Part shown: positions 24,658 through 32,047 of the stretch, in pieces
How positions within the stretch are numbered: position 1 is the first letter of the stretch
Layout of the letters: each line of letters starts with the position of its first letter
Assembly: GCA_030430535.1 (NCBI GenBank)
Contig: JAUIKY010000033.1
Span: forward strand, 1-39,822
DNA: 39,822 nt
Direction of reading: 5' to 3'
DNA from: Bacteroidia bacterium
GTDB taxonomy: Bacteria > Bacteroidota > Bacteroidia > Flavobacteriales > Flavobacteriaceae
Notes under the pieces: generated by a model
Databases searched by the model: none
Told to the model about the DNA's origin: nothing
What the model saw: only the letters and a program-made list of their open reading frames with translations
Translations under genes and position numbers: made by a program

Positions 24658-25891
24658 CCAAATTGTTACCAATCGTCTCCACAACCCAATCCTTAAAAGA
24701 GTCGTCCCAATTTTTATAGGCATCATAAAACGTTTCCTTATCATACCAATACCAAAACAGCACATCTTTTGGCGAAATGTTTACCAATAGTTTCCAAATT
24801 AAGTCTTGGTGCTTTGCTTCCAACGACGAATGTGGTTGGTGCAATGCCTCATAGAATTTTAAATCGATAACATCGGGGATTTTAAATTCGTTGCTCACCT
24901 CTAATTTTTCCAAATAGCGCTCTACGCCCATCACTTTTTTGCAGGAATCGATATCCAATTTGTTCAGGTAACTTTTAAATAAAATGGAATCGCTTAAAAT
25001 ATCCTTGATGGGGTGCTGCGGAGTTTTTAAACATTGTGCCAACTCAAATTTTTTAATGCGATCGTACTGTTTTGTTTTAACCACTTTTTCCAAATCGCAC
25101 TCCACAATAACATGGTCGCGCAGTTTTTCCATGAGTTGGGGCTGTGAAATGTGATAAATCAAAACGTCATGACTCGTGTCCTTAATAGCCTCTTTATACC
25201 ATTTTTCATCTTCAAAAACCATGATGGGCTTTATAAAATCGCGTAATACGTAAACGCCTCCAAACGATCTTGTAAAGAAGGAATCGGTAGTGTATTCCAT
25301 CTCGTGCAACTCCAAATCACGATATCGCAAATCACCATGTTTCTGGGCAGATTCCAACAATTGTTGGTGCAAATTTTCATCAATAAAATTATTGCCCTTA
25401 CTGAAAGTATCGACCAATTTCAACTGCTGTTTTTGGATTTTATCCAAATCGTTGATTAAATGTAAATGAACGGTTACTTTATCGTATTTCAGTACATCCA
25501 AAGGCTCATAGAACACATCGATGCCTTGGTCGAAATCCAAACAAATGGCACAATCGCGAGTAATATCCTTTATTTTTTCACCGTGGACTTTAAACACGAA
25601 TTTCATAATATCCCGGTCAAAAGTATGGGCGGGCAAATACACGGGTTTACCTTTTTGTAATGGTGAAATAATGATGCCACACGGATTGGCCTCGCCATTA
25701 CACATATAATATTGTTCAGCTTTTTCTTCGGCTACTTCGGGGCTCCACCCCATTCCATCAATATGGAAAGTCTTTAATTTCGTTTCCGAAAAACCAAGCT
25801 TGACCAAGCATTTATTGTAACGCTCAACCAACTTTCCGCTAACGGGAATGAGTTCACTTTTAAATAGATTTGCTGTTTTTAGTTTGTTCAT
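24650..25891 (-). CDS. Conserved protein of unknown function (DUF6638-like), AAA+ module
   Basis: 413 residues, soluble, no signal peptide. Features seen are HIDGMGWSPEVAEEKAEQYY with MCNGEANPCGIIISP near residues 45-75, PLQKGKPVYLPAHTFDRDIM, and CAICLDFDQGIDVFYEPLDV. The C-terminal third is helical with aromatic-rich LFWYWYDKETFYDAYKNWDD. I recall similar proteins as DUF6638, tentatively. It lies 32 bp from the Nudix gene and downstream of the AAA+ ATPase on one strand, which suggests it works with the ATPase. Its final codons derive from a repeat. Confidence 0.7.
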   Translation of the reverse strand: MNKLKTANLFKSELIPVSGKLVERYNKCLVKLGFSETKLKTFHIDGMGWSPEVAEEKAEQYYMCNGEANPCGIIISPLQKGKPVYLPAHTFDRDIMKFVFKVHGEKIKDITRDCAICLDFDQGIDVFYEPLDVLKYDKVTVHLHLINDLDKIQKQQLKLVDTFSKGNNFIDENLHQQLLESAQKHGDLRYRDLELHEMEYTTDSFFTRSFGGVYVLRDFIKPIMVFEDEKWYKEAIKDTSHDVLIYHISQPQLMEKLRDHVIVECDLEKVVKTKQYDRIKKFELAQCLKTPQHPIKDILSDSILFKSYLNKLDIDSCKKVMGVERYLEKLEVSNEFKIPDVIDLKFYEALHQPHSSLEAKHQDLIWKLLVNISPKDVLFWYWYDKETFYDAYKNWDDSFKDWVVETIGNNLGS

Positions 25892-25923
25892 TTAGACACG
25901 AATTTCACGAATTACCTCTAATT

Positions 25924-26511
25924 CTAATCACCCAACAACTTATGAATTTGCGCATACTGCAACAGCACAATGGTTCGTGTATCTTCAATTTCACCATTAT
26001 TGAGCATGTTTATGGCTTTTTCAAACGGCAGTTCCAAAACCTCAATATCTTCATGCTCGCTGTCCAATCCGCCGCCCTCATTTACCTTCATATCATCGGT
26101 GTATTCGCCAACAAAAAAATGCATCTTTTCGGTCATCACCCCTGGAGACGAATAGGCTTCGTAAACCTTTTTTACTGCCTTTAATCGGTAGCCAACTTCT
26201 TCTTCGGTTTCGCGAATAATACAGGCTTCGGGGTTGTCTTTGTCAAGCATTCCTGCGGCAATTTCGATTAGAAAACCGTCTTTATTATCATTCAAATAGG
26301 TGGGCATCCTAAATTGTTTGGTTAAAATAACCGTTTGCTTTGTTTTATTATACAGAAGAATACCTGCCCCATCGCCTCTATCATAAATCTCGCGCATTTG
26401 GTTGACCCATATTCCGTTGCTCATCAAATAATCAAAAGTGACCCGATTTAGGATATAATAATTATCAGAGAGCAGTTTTTTTTCTATGTTTTTTATTTGT
26501 TTATTATCCAT
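25924..26511 (-). CDS. Nudix hydrolase (NudK/ADP-ribose pyrophosphatase-like)
   Basis: 195-residue Nudix-fold enzyme hydrolysing a nucleoside diphosphate linked to another moiety (GDP-mannose- or ADP-ribose-type substrates in this subfamily). The Nudix box is AAGMLDKDNPEACIIRETEEEVGY, with the REx2EEVG catalytic helix around residues 105-115. The upstream beta strands (RGDGAGILLYNKTKQTVILT, PTYLNDNKDGFLIE) and the SPGVMTEKMHFF stretch fit the NudK/ADPRase branch. The start MDNKQIKN (26511) is preferred over MKPKREK (26541), which overlaps the ATPase gene more. It sits within the AAA+ gene cluster, with an 8-bp overlap with the ATPase gene. Confidence 0.88.
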   Translation of the reverse strand: MDNKQIKNIEKKLLSDNYYILNRVTFDYLMSNGIWVNQMREIYDRGDGAGILLYNKTKQTVILTKQFRMPTYLNDNKDGFLIEIAAGMLDKDNPEACIIRETEEEVGYRLKAVKKVYEAYSSPGVMTEKMHFFVGEYTDDMKVNEGGGLDSEHEDIEVLELPFEKAINMLNNGEIEDTRTIVLLQYAQIHKLLGD

Positions 26512-28465
26512 GGTTGAGAGCTTTTCTCGCTTCGGTTTCAATATTCAATTGGTTCACTCGGGCATCAACTTTTCGTTTAAAATCGGTATCGGCAATCGTG
26601 GCCACATTATCCAGATAGCGCACTACTTCCTGGCGACGAATTTCTGAAAAATCCAATCCTTTCATGTTGGCCCGCATCAATTCTTGAAGCATATTGAATT
26701 TGGTATCGTAATTTTGTTTGAAATAAACTTCTGGATTTTCGAACCAGTTTTCATCCAAATCAAAATCGGTCAATCGCAACGAAATGGCACTTTGTATGTT
26801 CCGGACATCACGCGACGAAAAGAACGGAAAGGCCTTTTGCATGGCTTTATACAAATGCGCATAAAACAAATGCTGATTGGTTCTAAACTGTTTTTCAACC
26901 CTATCATAAATCTCATGAACACGGGCTTCGGTAGGTTTTTCGACAGTATTTAAGATTTCACCCATATTTTTGGCCAAGCCTTGATCCTGTAAATAGTTAT
27001 AATTTTCAGGACCTTGCATGTTTACAAAATCGGGCATGGTATCATCCAACTTACGCCACCACAAATGGTCTTGATCCAAAAAATCGGTTTCGGTACGGGC
27101 ACCATCGATTTTAAAACGCCCCTGAACGCGCGAAATCACTGCCTTATCCAACATTTCGGGCAAATTGGTAAACAGCCCAATGGAACTGTTGCCATAATTT
27201 ACAGCATAGGCGCCTTCGGTATATCGCAAAAACACGCCAATAACTTCCTTTACACCTGCCGAAACACCTTGTGCGGTACGTTCCTGCAAATTATTTTCGG
27301 CATCATCAATGGGTGCAAAAATAAGTTTTGTGGGGTCTTGCATGGGTTTCATCCACTCCACCATTTTTTCGGCCGAACCACCTTGAAATGTACTGATCAA
27401 GGTATCGGGCATGGGGTGGAACAAAAACGGAATATCCAAAGTATCGCAATGCTCTTTCAACCGGGTGGCAATGGCAGCAATTAACATACTTTTTCCCGTT
27501 CCTGGAATGCCGTAGCCCATAAAAACTGGCATAAAACCACCCAGTTCCTGAAACGGGTTTTTCTTTGCCGTAAAGTCGTAACTCAATAAACGTTCGGTGA
27601 GCCGGCGGGCAAAATGTTTGGCATCTCGGTTCCCCACAATTTGTTCGAATTGAATTTTATTGAATTCCACACTTTTTGCCGTACCCTCAAAAACGTTGTT
27701 CCAGCCCGAAATGGCGAACTCCGATTTTTCCAATTTGTAGGTTCGGTCCACAATGGTTTCGGTATATTCCAAAGTACTTTTCCGAAGTTGGATTTCATCA
27801 ATCAAGGCTTCAAAATATACTACCGTGAAATCAATAACATCCTTATCGGATTTAATAATTTCAGGATGTCCCAAATACTTATCGTAGTAAAACAAAACGC
27901 ATGAAATGCCTTTTATGGGCGACAAAAATGATACCTCCGGAATACCCGCAAACTTTTGTTTCATTACGCTCAAATCATCCGATGCGTAAGGTTTTAAATC
28001 GTTCAATATTTTATAGGCCGATGCAAACAGCATAAACGCCGTGGCGGTGTGCATTTTACTTTCGTACTCCCGTTTTCCGTTGGTATCTAAGGCTGACTTG
28101 TTTTCATTTAATCGCGAAAGCCCTGAGGAATCGGAATAACTATCCTTTACCCAAATGCCCAAAGTGATGCCTTCCTGAACCGCAAATAGCGCTTGGTTCA
28201 AAAAAACAGGGATGGCCACCGAATCGGGCAACAAGCGCTTTTTCAGTGCCAATATGGTTTTGGAAACCGAAGTGATCTGCGCCGTTTGCGTTCCGTTATT
28301 CGCCCTAGATAGATATAGTAAAATAGACTCATCTTTAGCATCCTTGTCTCGGTTTTTGGCTCGCGAACCTTGCTCCCATTGTACACTTTTTAAGTAGGAA
28401 GTGGCCTCATCGCGAAGCACATCGAGTTCTGATAATTTTATGGGGAATGTTGAGTTGTGTTCCAT
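26504..28465 (-). CDS. AAA+ family ATPase with unusual Walker B, core of the unknown module
   Basis: 653 residues. An N-terminal helical region of about 300 residues precedes an AAA+ module: Walker A GIPGTGKS (319-326), a pore-loop-like TFQGGSAEKM (359-368), Walker B region LIFAPIDDAE (381-390), an ERTAQG segment that could hold an arginine, sensor-1-like GLFTNLPEMLD (430-440) and AVISRVQGRF. The canonical acidic pair of Walker B aligns with Ala-Pro, and acidic residues lie three positions later. The C-terminal 170 residues are helical. It follows the 354-aa gene after an 87-bp repeat-containing gap and overlaps the Nudix gene. A remodelling role is inferred from the fold; the client is unknown. 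Confidence 0.85.
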   Translation of the reverse strand: MEHNSTFPIKLSELDVLRDEATSYLKSVQWEQGSRAKNRDKDAKDESILLYLSRANNGTQTAQITSVSKTILALKKRLLPDSVAIPVFLNQALFAVQEGITLGIWVKDSYSDSSGLSRLNENKSALDTNGKREYESKMHTATAFMLFASAYKILNDLKPYASDDLSVMKQKFAGIPEVSFLSPIKGISCVLFYYDKYLGHPEIIKSDKDVIDFTVVYFEALIDEIQLRKSTLEYTETIVDRTYKLEKSEFAISGWNNVFEGTAKSVEFNKIQFEQIVGNRDAKHFARRLTERLLSYDFTAKKNPFQELGGFMPVFMGYGIPGTGKSMLIAAIATRLKEHCDTLDIPFLFHPMPDTLISTFQGGSAEKMVEWMKPMQDPTKLIFAPIDDAENNLQERTAQGVSAGVKEVIGVFLRYTEGAYAVNYGNSSIGLFTNLPEMLDKAVISRVQGRFKIDGARTETDFLDQDHLWWRKLDDTMPDFVNMQGPENYNYLQDQGLAKNMGEILNTVEKPTEARVHEIYDRVEKQFRTNQHLFYAHLYKAMQKAFPFFSSRDVRNIQSAISLRLTDFDLDENWFENPEVYFKQNYDTKFNMLQELMRANMKGLDFSEIRRQEVVRYLDNVATIADTDFKRKVDARVNQLNIETEARKALNHG

Positions 28466-28552
28466 TTGTTCAGTATTCAGTCATCAGTTTGCAGTAAGCT
28501 GTCTGTTAAATTTTAAAAAGATAACCACGTCGCTTTGCTCCTCGTTATGACG
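28466..28552. repeat. Repeat-bearing gap inside the AAA+ cluster
   Basis: A CAGTATTCAGTCATCAGTTTGCAGT stretch (28471-28495), written here in two parts as CAGTATTCAGTCATC and AGTTTGCAGT, is followed by a partial REP copy (AAGATAACCACGTCGCTTTG then CTCCTCGTTATGACG, 28518-28552). Both types recur in flavobacterial spacers. No terminator is apparent, so the cluster may still be cotranscribed. Confidence 0.5.
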
Positions 28553-29617
28553 TTATTTTTTTAAATCTATTTTTAATTCAGCCACTTCTATCGGCGGTTT
28601 GGCCAATCCATTCATAATCTCGGGAGTTTTGTTATACAGCAGTTGAATAACCCGATGTGGTGCCAAAACATATTTTTGTTTGAACACATCGCCCCATTTT
28701 TGTAAAATTTGTTTGCTAAAAAACCCGCCTTCCTTAAAATCACTTTCCGAGGCCACTTCGTGGACTTTCAGCGACAAGGCATACGATTCCAGAGCTACTT
28801 CCTTTTTGCCAATACTCTCTAAAATGGCGTGGGTAATTTTGTTTTCATCCTTGGCAAAAACGTTGTGCAAAGGGCCCAAATCGATGCGTTTTATCAATTT
28901 CGGAAATACTTTTGGTAATTTCCGGTCAATGGTGTGCGCCATCATATCCAAACTCATATCGCGATCGGCCACAGTTTTTAATACTTCATAAATTTCGTCC
29001 TTATAATCGTTGATTCTATTACCATCAAAATCAAAGTACATAAAACAGATAAAGGGGCGGTTATGTGACACATCGTAAAAGCTCCAACTCGTTAACAATT
29101 CTGCTGCCGATGCTTCCGAAGCTTTTAATATTTTTCCCTGTACAAACCGATTGAAAATATATTGCTTATTTACCGAAGTATAATAAACAATAGAAGCCGC
29201 TTGAAACAATTTACTTTTTTTTATGGGCTCTTTTTTCCGCAGTAACGTATCCAAAAATTCCTCTTTCAGTTTGGCTATAGGCGTTAATTTGCCAATGTAC
29301 TCGTCGCGCAATTCCAAATCGTTGAACAAGTACCGAAACTCCAAATAATTCGGAAACCCAGAATCGGTCAAATCCACCTTCATATTGTCCTCATCGTCAT
29401 ACATGTACTTGATGCGCATGGCCTCAACCGAGTACAGCAACAAATCGCAATATTGCTTAAAGAGCTTCACTTCATCATTGTTGCAAATGTTTTGGCGCTG
29501 AACCGCAACAATGAGCTCCTTAAAAGCAAAATCGACCATTTTATGATAAAACACGTATTGCTCTTTCGAGTCTAAAATCGCAGAATCTAAAGGGGTTACA
29601 ATATGATTTATGGACAT
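28553..29617 (-). CDS. Conserved protein of unknown function in the AAA+ cluster
   Basis: 354 residues, soluble, mostly helical with alternating charged segments. Stretches such as YVFYHKMVDFAFKELIVAVQ, CDLLLYSVEAMRIKYMYDDE, and SFYDVSHNRPFICFMYFDFD are visible; the C-terminus has WGDVFKQKYVLAPHRVIQLL. I recognise no named domain. It is directly upstream of the ATPase gene and begins inside the preceding orphan gene (10-bp overlap). It may be an adaptor or client of the ATPase, by context only. Confidence 0.75.
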   Translation of the reverse strand: MSINHIVTPLDSAILDSKEQYVFYHKMVDFAFKELIVAVQRQNICNNDEVKLFKQYCDLLLYSVEAMRIKYMYDDEDNMKVDLTDSGFPNYLEFRYLFNDLELRDEYIGKLTPIAKLKEEFLDTLLRKKEPIKKSKLFQAASIVYYTSVNKQYIFNRFVQGKILKASEASAAELLTSWSFYDVSHNRPFICFMYFDFDGNRINDYKDEIYEVLKTVADRDMSLDMMAHTIDRKLPKVFPKLIKRIDLGPLHNVFAKDENKITHAILESIGKKEVALESYALSLKVHEVASESDFKEGGFFSKQILQKWGDVFKQKYVLAPHRVIQLLYNKTPEIMNGLAKPPIEVAELKIDLKK

Positions 29618-30105
29618 GGTTTAATTAAAATTGATTCTACAAAGTAGAAAACCTCTTCAAAAATATATCTATCGATACCTATCCCAAAATCAATTAAATA
29701 GTCCGATAAAATTTCTATTGACTTAGAACTATTGAAATCTACACTAAAAGTCAAGTCATATAATTTGCAATGAATCTTGTCTTTATTTTTTTGGGAATTT
29801 CTTATTAAACTCAAAATTCTTTCTTTCTCAATCAAAAGCTTCTCTTCACAGTCTATGGTATAATACTTTGCCTTTAGACCTTTATCCATTCTAACTAAAT
29901 CAATCAAAGCCTTTTTTGCAATTTCCTCATTATCATACTCTCTTTTATCACTCACACCACCTTTTTCATCTTGATAAAAGACCTCGTAGCATCCAACTCT
30001 CTGCCTAAGATGATAATAAGCATATTGATTTGAAAGTTTAATAGAAAACTCTTTTTCAGATAAACCTAGTTGGAATAATTCGTTTTTGAATTCAGAGTCA
30101 GTCAT
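29608..30105 (-). CDS. AT-rich orphan protein inserted in the AAA+ cluster
   Basis: 165 residues, soluble. Stretches are LFQLGLSEKEFSIKLSNQYA, YHLRQRVGCYEVFYQDEKGG, and YLIDFGIGIDRYIFEEVFYF. The codon choice (more ATA, TTA, ACA) differs from the neighbouring genes. The size, aromatic content and composition resemble small immunity-type proteins, but no family is recognised. It overlaps the downstream gene by 10 bp and lies 86 bp from the coiled-coil gene, so it is a late insertion into, or a lineage-specific member of, the operon. Confidence 0.65.
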   Translation of the reverse strand: MTDSEFKNELFQLGLSEKEFSIKLSNQYAYYHLRQRVGCYEVFYQDEKGGVSDKREYDNEEIAKKALIDLVRMDKGLKAKYYTIDCEEKLLIEKERILSLIRNSQKNKDKIHCKLYDLTFSVDFNSSKSIEILSDYLIDFGIGIDRYIFEEVFYFVESILIKPCP

Positions 30106-30191
30106 AGAATAATCTTATTTTTTGATTTCAAAGTGAGTAAATCAAAAAACTTCTTATATATGTTTTAGATACAAAAGAAGGCTATTACTCA

Positions 30192-31535
30192 TTAACTCAA
30201 TAAATCGTCAGCTCCAGCTTCCGGTTTAGGCTTTCCTGCTGGCTCACCGACATCGCCCGAAGGTTTGTTGGCATCGGCTTTATAGTAATCTTCAAAAATC
30301 TCTTTCATATCGATCCCGTAGCGCTCGGCAAAATTCTTTTGTATTTCGCCATCCTTGGCACGTATTTCCTGCAAAGCTTCGGCATAACTGCTGTAAACGC
30401 CTTGCATCACCTTTTCGTGTACCGGAATATTGTCCATCATATCCTGACGGGCCTTCGCACTGGCCGTATGCATCGAAGCCAATGTTTCCCCAATATGCTC
30501 ATCGGTTTTTACGCCTAAATGCTCTAAAATGGCCGCAAATTCTTGGTCGGTTCTGGCTTTTAAAGCCACTACGTAACCATCATAATATTTCAAACGTTCT
30601 TCCGTATCACTTTTCAATTTGGCACGATGCGTTTGTAAATTGCTACGCAACGATGTGAGTACTTTGATGGTTAAATTGTGTTTGTGCACAAAACTATCTT
30701 TACTCGCAGCAAGTGTGGTGTACGCATTTTTAAGACCTTCCAGTTCCTCTACTTTTTGTTCCAATTCAGTAACCTTACCAATAGCTTGGGCATAATCCGC
30801 CGATTGCTTATCTGCAATATCCTCCAATTCTTGGCGGGCTTGTTTCAACAGTGCATACTGTTCTTCCAATTTGGCTTCCACTTCCTTTTTCTTTTCCAAA
30901 GCCTTGGTATGGTTTTTAGTGGCTTCAACAATGGCATCCTGCAATTTATCTTCGACCTCTTTTATTTCAACCTCTCGGTTCTTTAAACGGCTAACGGCGG
31001 CCTGCGATTTGTACGACAGCTCGCCCAAAAGCGTTTGCACATCGGCACTTTCAATACGTTCCTGAAACATGGCCTTTGCTTTATTATCGGCGGCGGCACG
31101 TGTTTTTTCGGCTGCCTTTAAGGTTTCTTCTGCTTTTTTAATTTTACTTTTTCGGCCCCAAAGGTTGTTCCACCAAGTATCGGGCTTGGCCTCGGCATCC
31201 TCCAATTCTATTTTGGCACGCTCCAAAGCTTTTTGGGCATCGTCAATCACCTTTTGCTCGGTAGCATTCAGTGACGAGAATTTTTCAAAAATAATGCCCA
31301 CTTCATCTTGGTAATCGGTTAAATCCTTAATGGCATCCAAGAGTGTCGTCCGGTCTTTTTCTGCCATGTGCACCACATCATCCAAAGTGGCATTGAGTAT
31401 TTTTTGGCGCACTTCGGGATCGTCTTCCTGAGACAATTTAGATTTCATCGTGTCAATGGCCTTGCCCCAATTGACATCAACTTTTTCGGTTTTTTCGTTT
31501 GAAGAGGTTTCTAATAAATCAAAATCGTCTGACAT
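30192..31535 (-). CDS. Long coiled-coil protein of unknown function, first gene of the AAA+ cluster
   Basis: 447 residues, soluble, no signal. An N-terminal helical region holds DLTDYQDEVGIIFEKFSSLN, an interruption DTWWNNLWGRKSKIKKAEET (about 120-140), and then a coiled coil of about 150 residues (LEKKKEVEAKLEEQYALLKQ, KVTELEQKVEELEGLKNAYT). A C-terminal helical domain (KVLTSLRSNLQTHRAKLKSD, ERLKYYDGYVVALKARTDQE) faintly recalls TelA-type proteins. The acidic ends MSDDFDLL and DDLLS are similar motifs. Such genes get the automatic label microtubule-binding protein, which is not evidence of that function. It probably works with the ATPase. Confidence 0.75.
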   Translation of the reverse strand: MSDDFDLLETSSNEKTEKVDVNWGKAIDTMKSKLSQEDDPEVRQKILNATLDDVVHMAEKDRTTLLDAIKDLTDYQDEVGIIFEKFSSLNATEQKVIDDAQKALERAKIELEDAEAKPDTWWNNLWGRKSKIKKAEETLKAAEKTRAAADNKAKAMFQERIESADVQTLLGELSYKSQAAVSRLKNREVEIKEVEDKLQDAIVEATKNHTKALEKKKEVEAKLEEQYALLKQARQELEDIADKQSADYAQAIGKVTELEQKVEELEGLKNAYTTLAASKDSFVHKHNLTIKVLTSLRSNLQTHRAKLKSDTEERLKYYDGYVVALKARTDQEFAAILEHLGVKTDEHIGETLASMHTASAKARQDMMDNIPVHEKVMQGVYSSYAEALQEIRAKDGEIQKNFAERYGIDMKEIFEDYYKADANKPSGDVGEPAGKPKPEAGADDLLS

Positions 31536-31724
31536 GGTATGTTTGGTATTTAAAGTTGAACAATTTTACGGACAAGCAATTTCGTTAAAAATTTTTGAAA
31601 TCAAAATTTAAATGCTCAAATAGTAAGTATCCATCCACATGAAATTGTTACAATTCTATACCAACTTGTGAAAACTTAGTGAATAACTTGTATTAATTTT
31701 CAACCACCTATCGATAAATTGTAC

Positions 31725-31732
31725 TATCTTTG
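31725..31732 (+). promoter_or_regulatory. -7 box (TATCTTTG) that sets the start of the small membrane protein
   Basis: A perfect TAnnTTTG match 28 nt before the ATG at 31761. An upstream in-frame ATG at 31719 lies in or before the box and so cannot be in the transcript. The -33 element is not convincing. Confidence 0.5.
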
Positions 31733-31760
31733 GTTTGCTATTAATCCATTACTCAGAAAC

Positions 31761-32012
31761 ATGGTATCAATCCAAATCATTAATGTTTCTTCAAAATCCC
31801 TTCTGTTTTTTGGAGCCGCCACCACCACATTACTATTATTGGTGGGCGCTTTTTTTATCATTTTATTGCTTTTAGGTTTACGGAAATCGTACAAACTGAA
31901 AAAGGAAAATGACCGCTTAGAAGCCATGAACCGAAAGATTGCCGAAGAAAAAGACAAACCCTATCGCGACTTCACCGAGGGCCATATTTATGGCGGTGGA
32001 GGAGATAATTAA
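31761..32012 (+). CDS. Small single-pass membrane protein with cytoplasmic coil
   Basis: 83 residues: one TM helix (about 10-38, LLFFGAATTTLLLLVGAFFI), then a Lys/Glu-rich coil (LRKSYKLKKENDRLEAMNRK) and a Gly-rich end (YRDFTEGHIYGGGGDN). Function unknown. The start at 31761 is set by the -7 box upstream. It is divergent from the AAA+ cluster and convergent with ettA, sharing a bidirectional terminator with it. Confidence 0.7.
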   Translation: MVSIQIINVSSKSLLFFGAATTTLLLLVGAFFIILLLLGLRKSYKLKKENDRLEAMNRKIAEEKDKPYRDFTEGHIYGGGGDN

Positions 32013-32047
32013 AAAAAACGCTCACTTTTTAAAGTGAGCGTTTTTTT
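32012..32047. terminator. Bidirectional rho-independent terminator
   Basis: AAAAAAACGCTCACTTT pairs perfectly with AAAGTGAGCGTTTTTTT over a 2-nt gap. It overlaps the stop codon of the small membrane protein gene on the plus strand and the stop of ettA on the minus strand, and serves both. Confidence 0.9.

Noticed and set aside
30192-31535. Taking the coiled-coil protein as a microtubule-binding or SMC-like protein
   Set aside because: There is no ATPase head or hinge. The label would rest on coiled-coil composition only.
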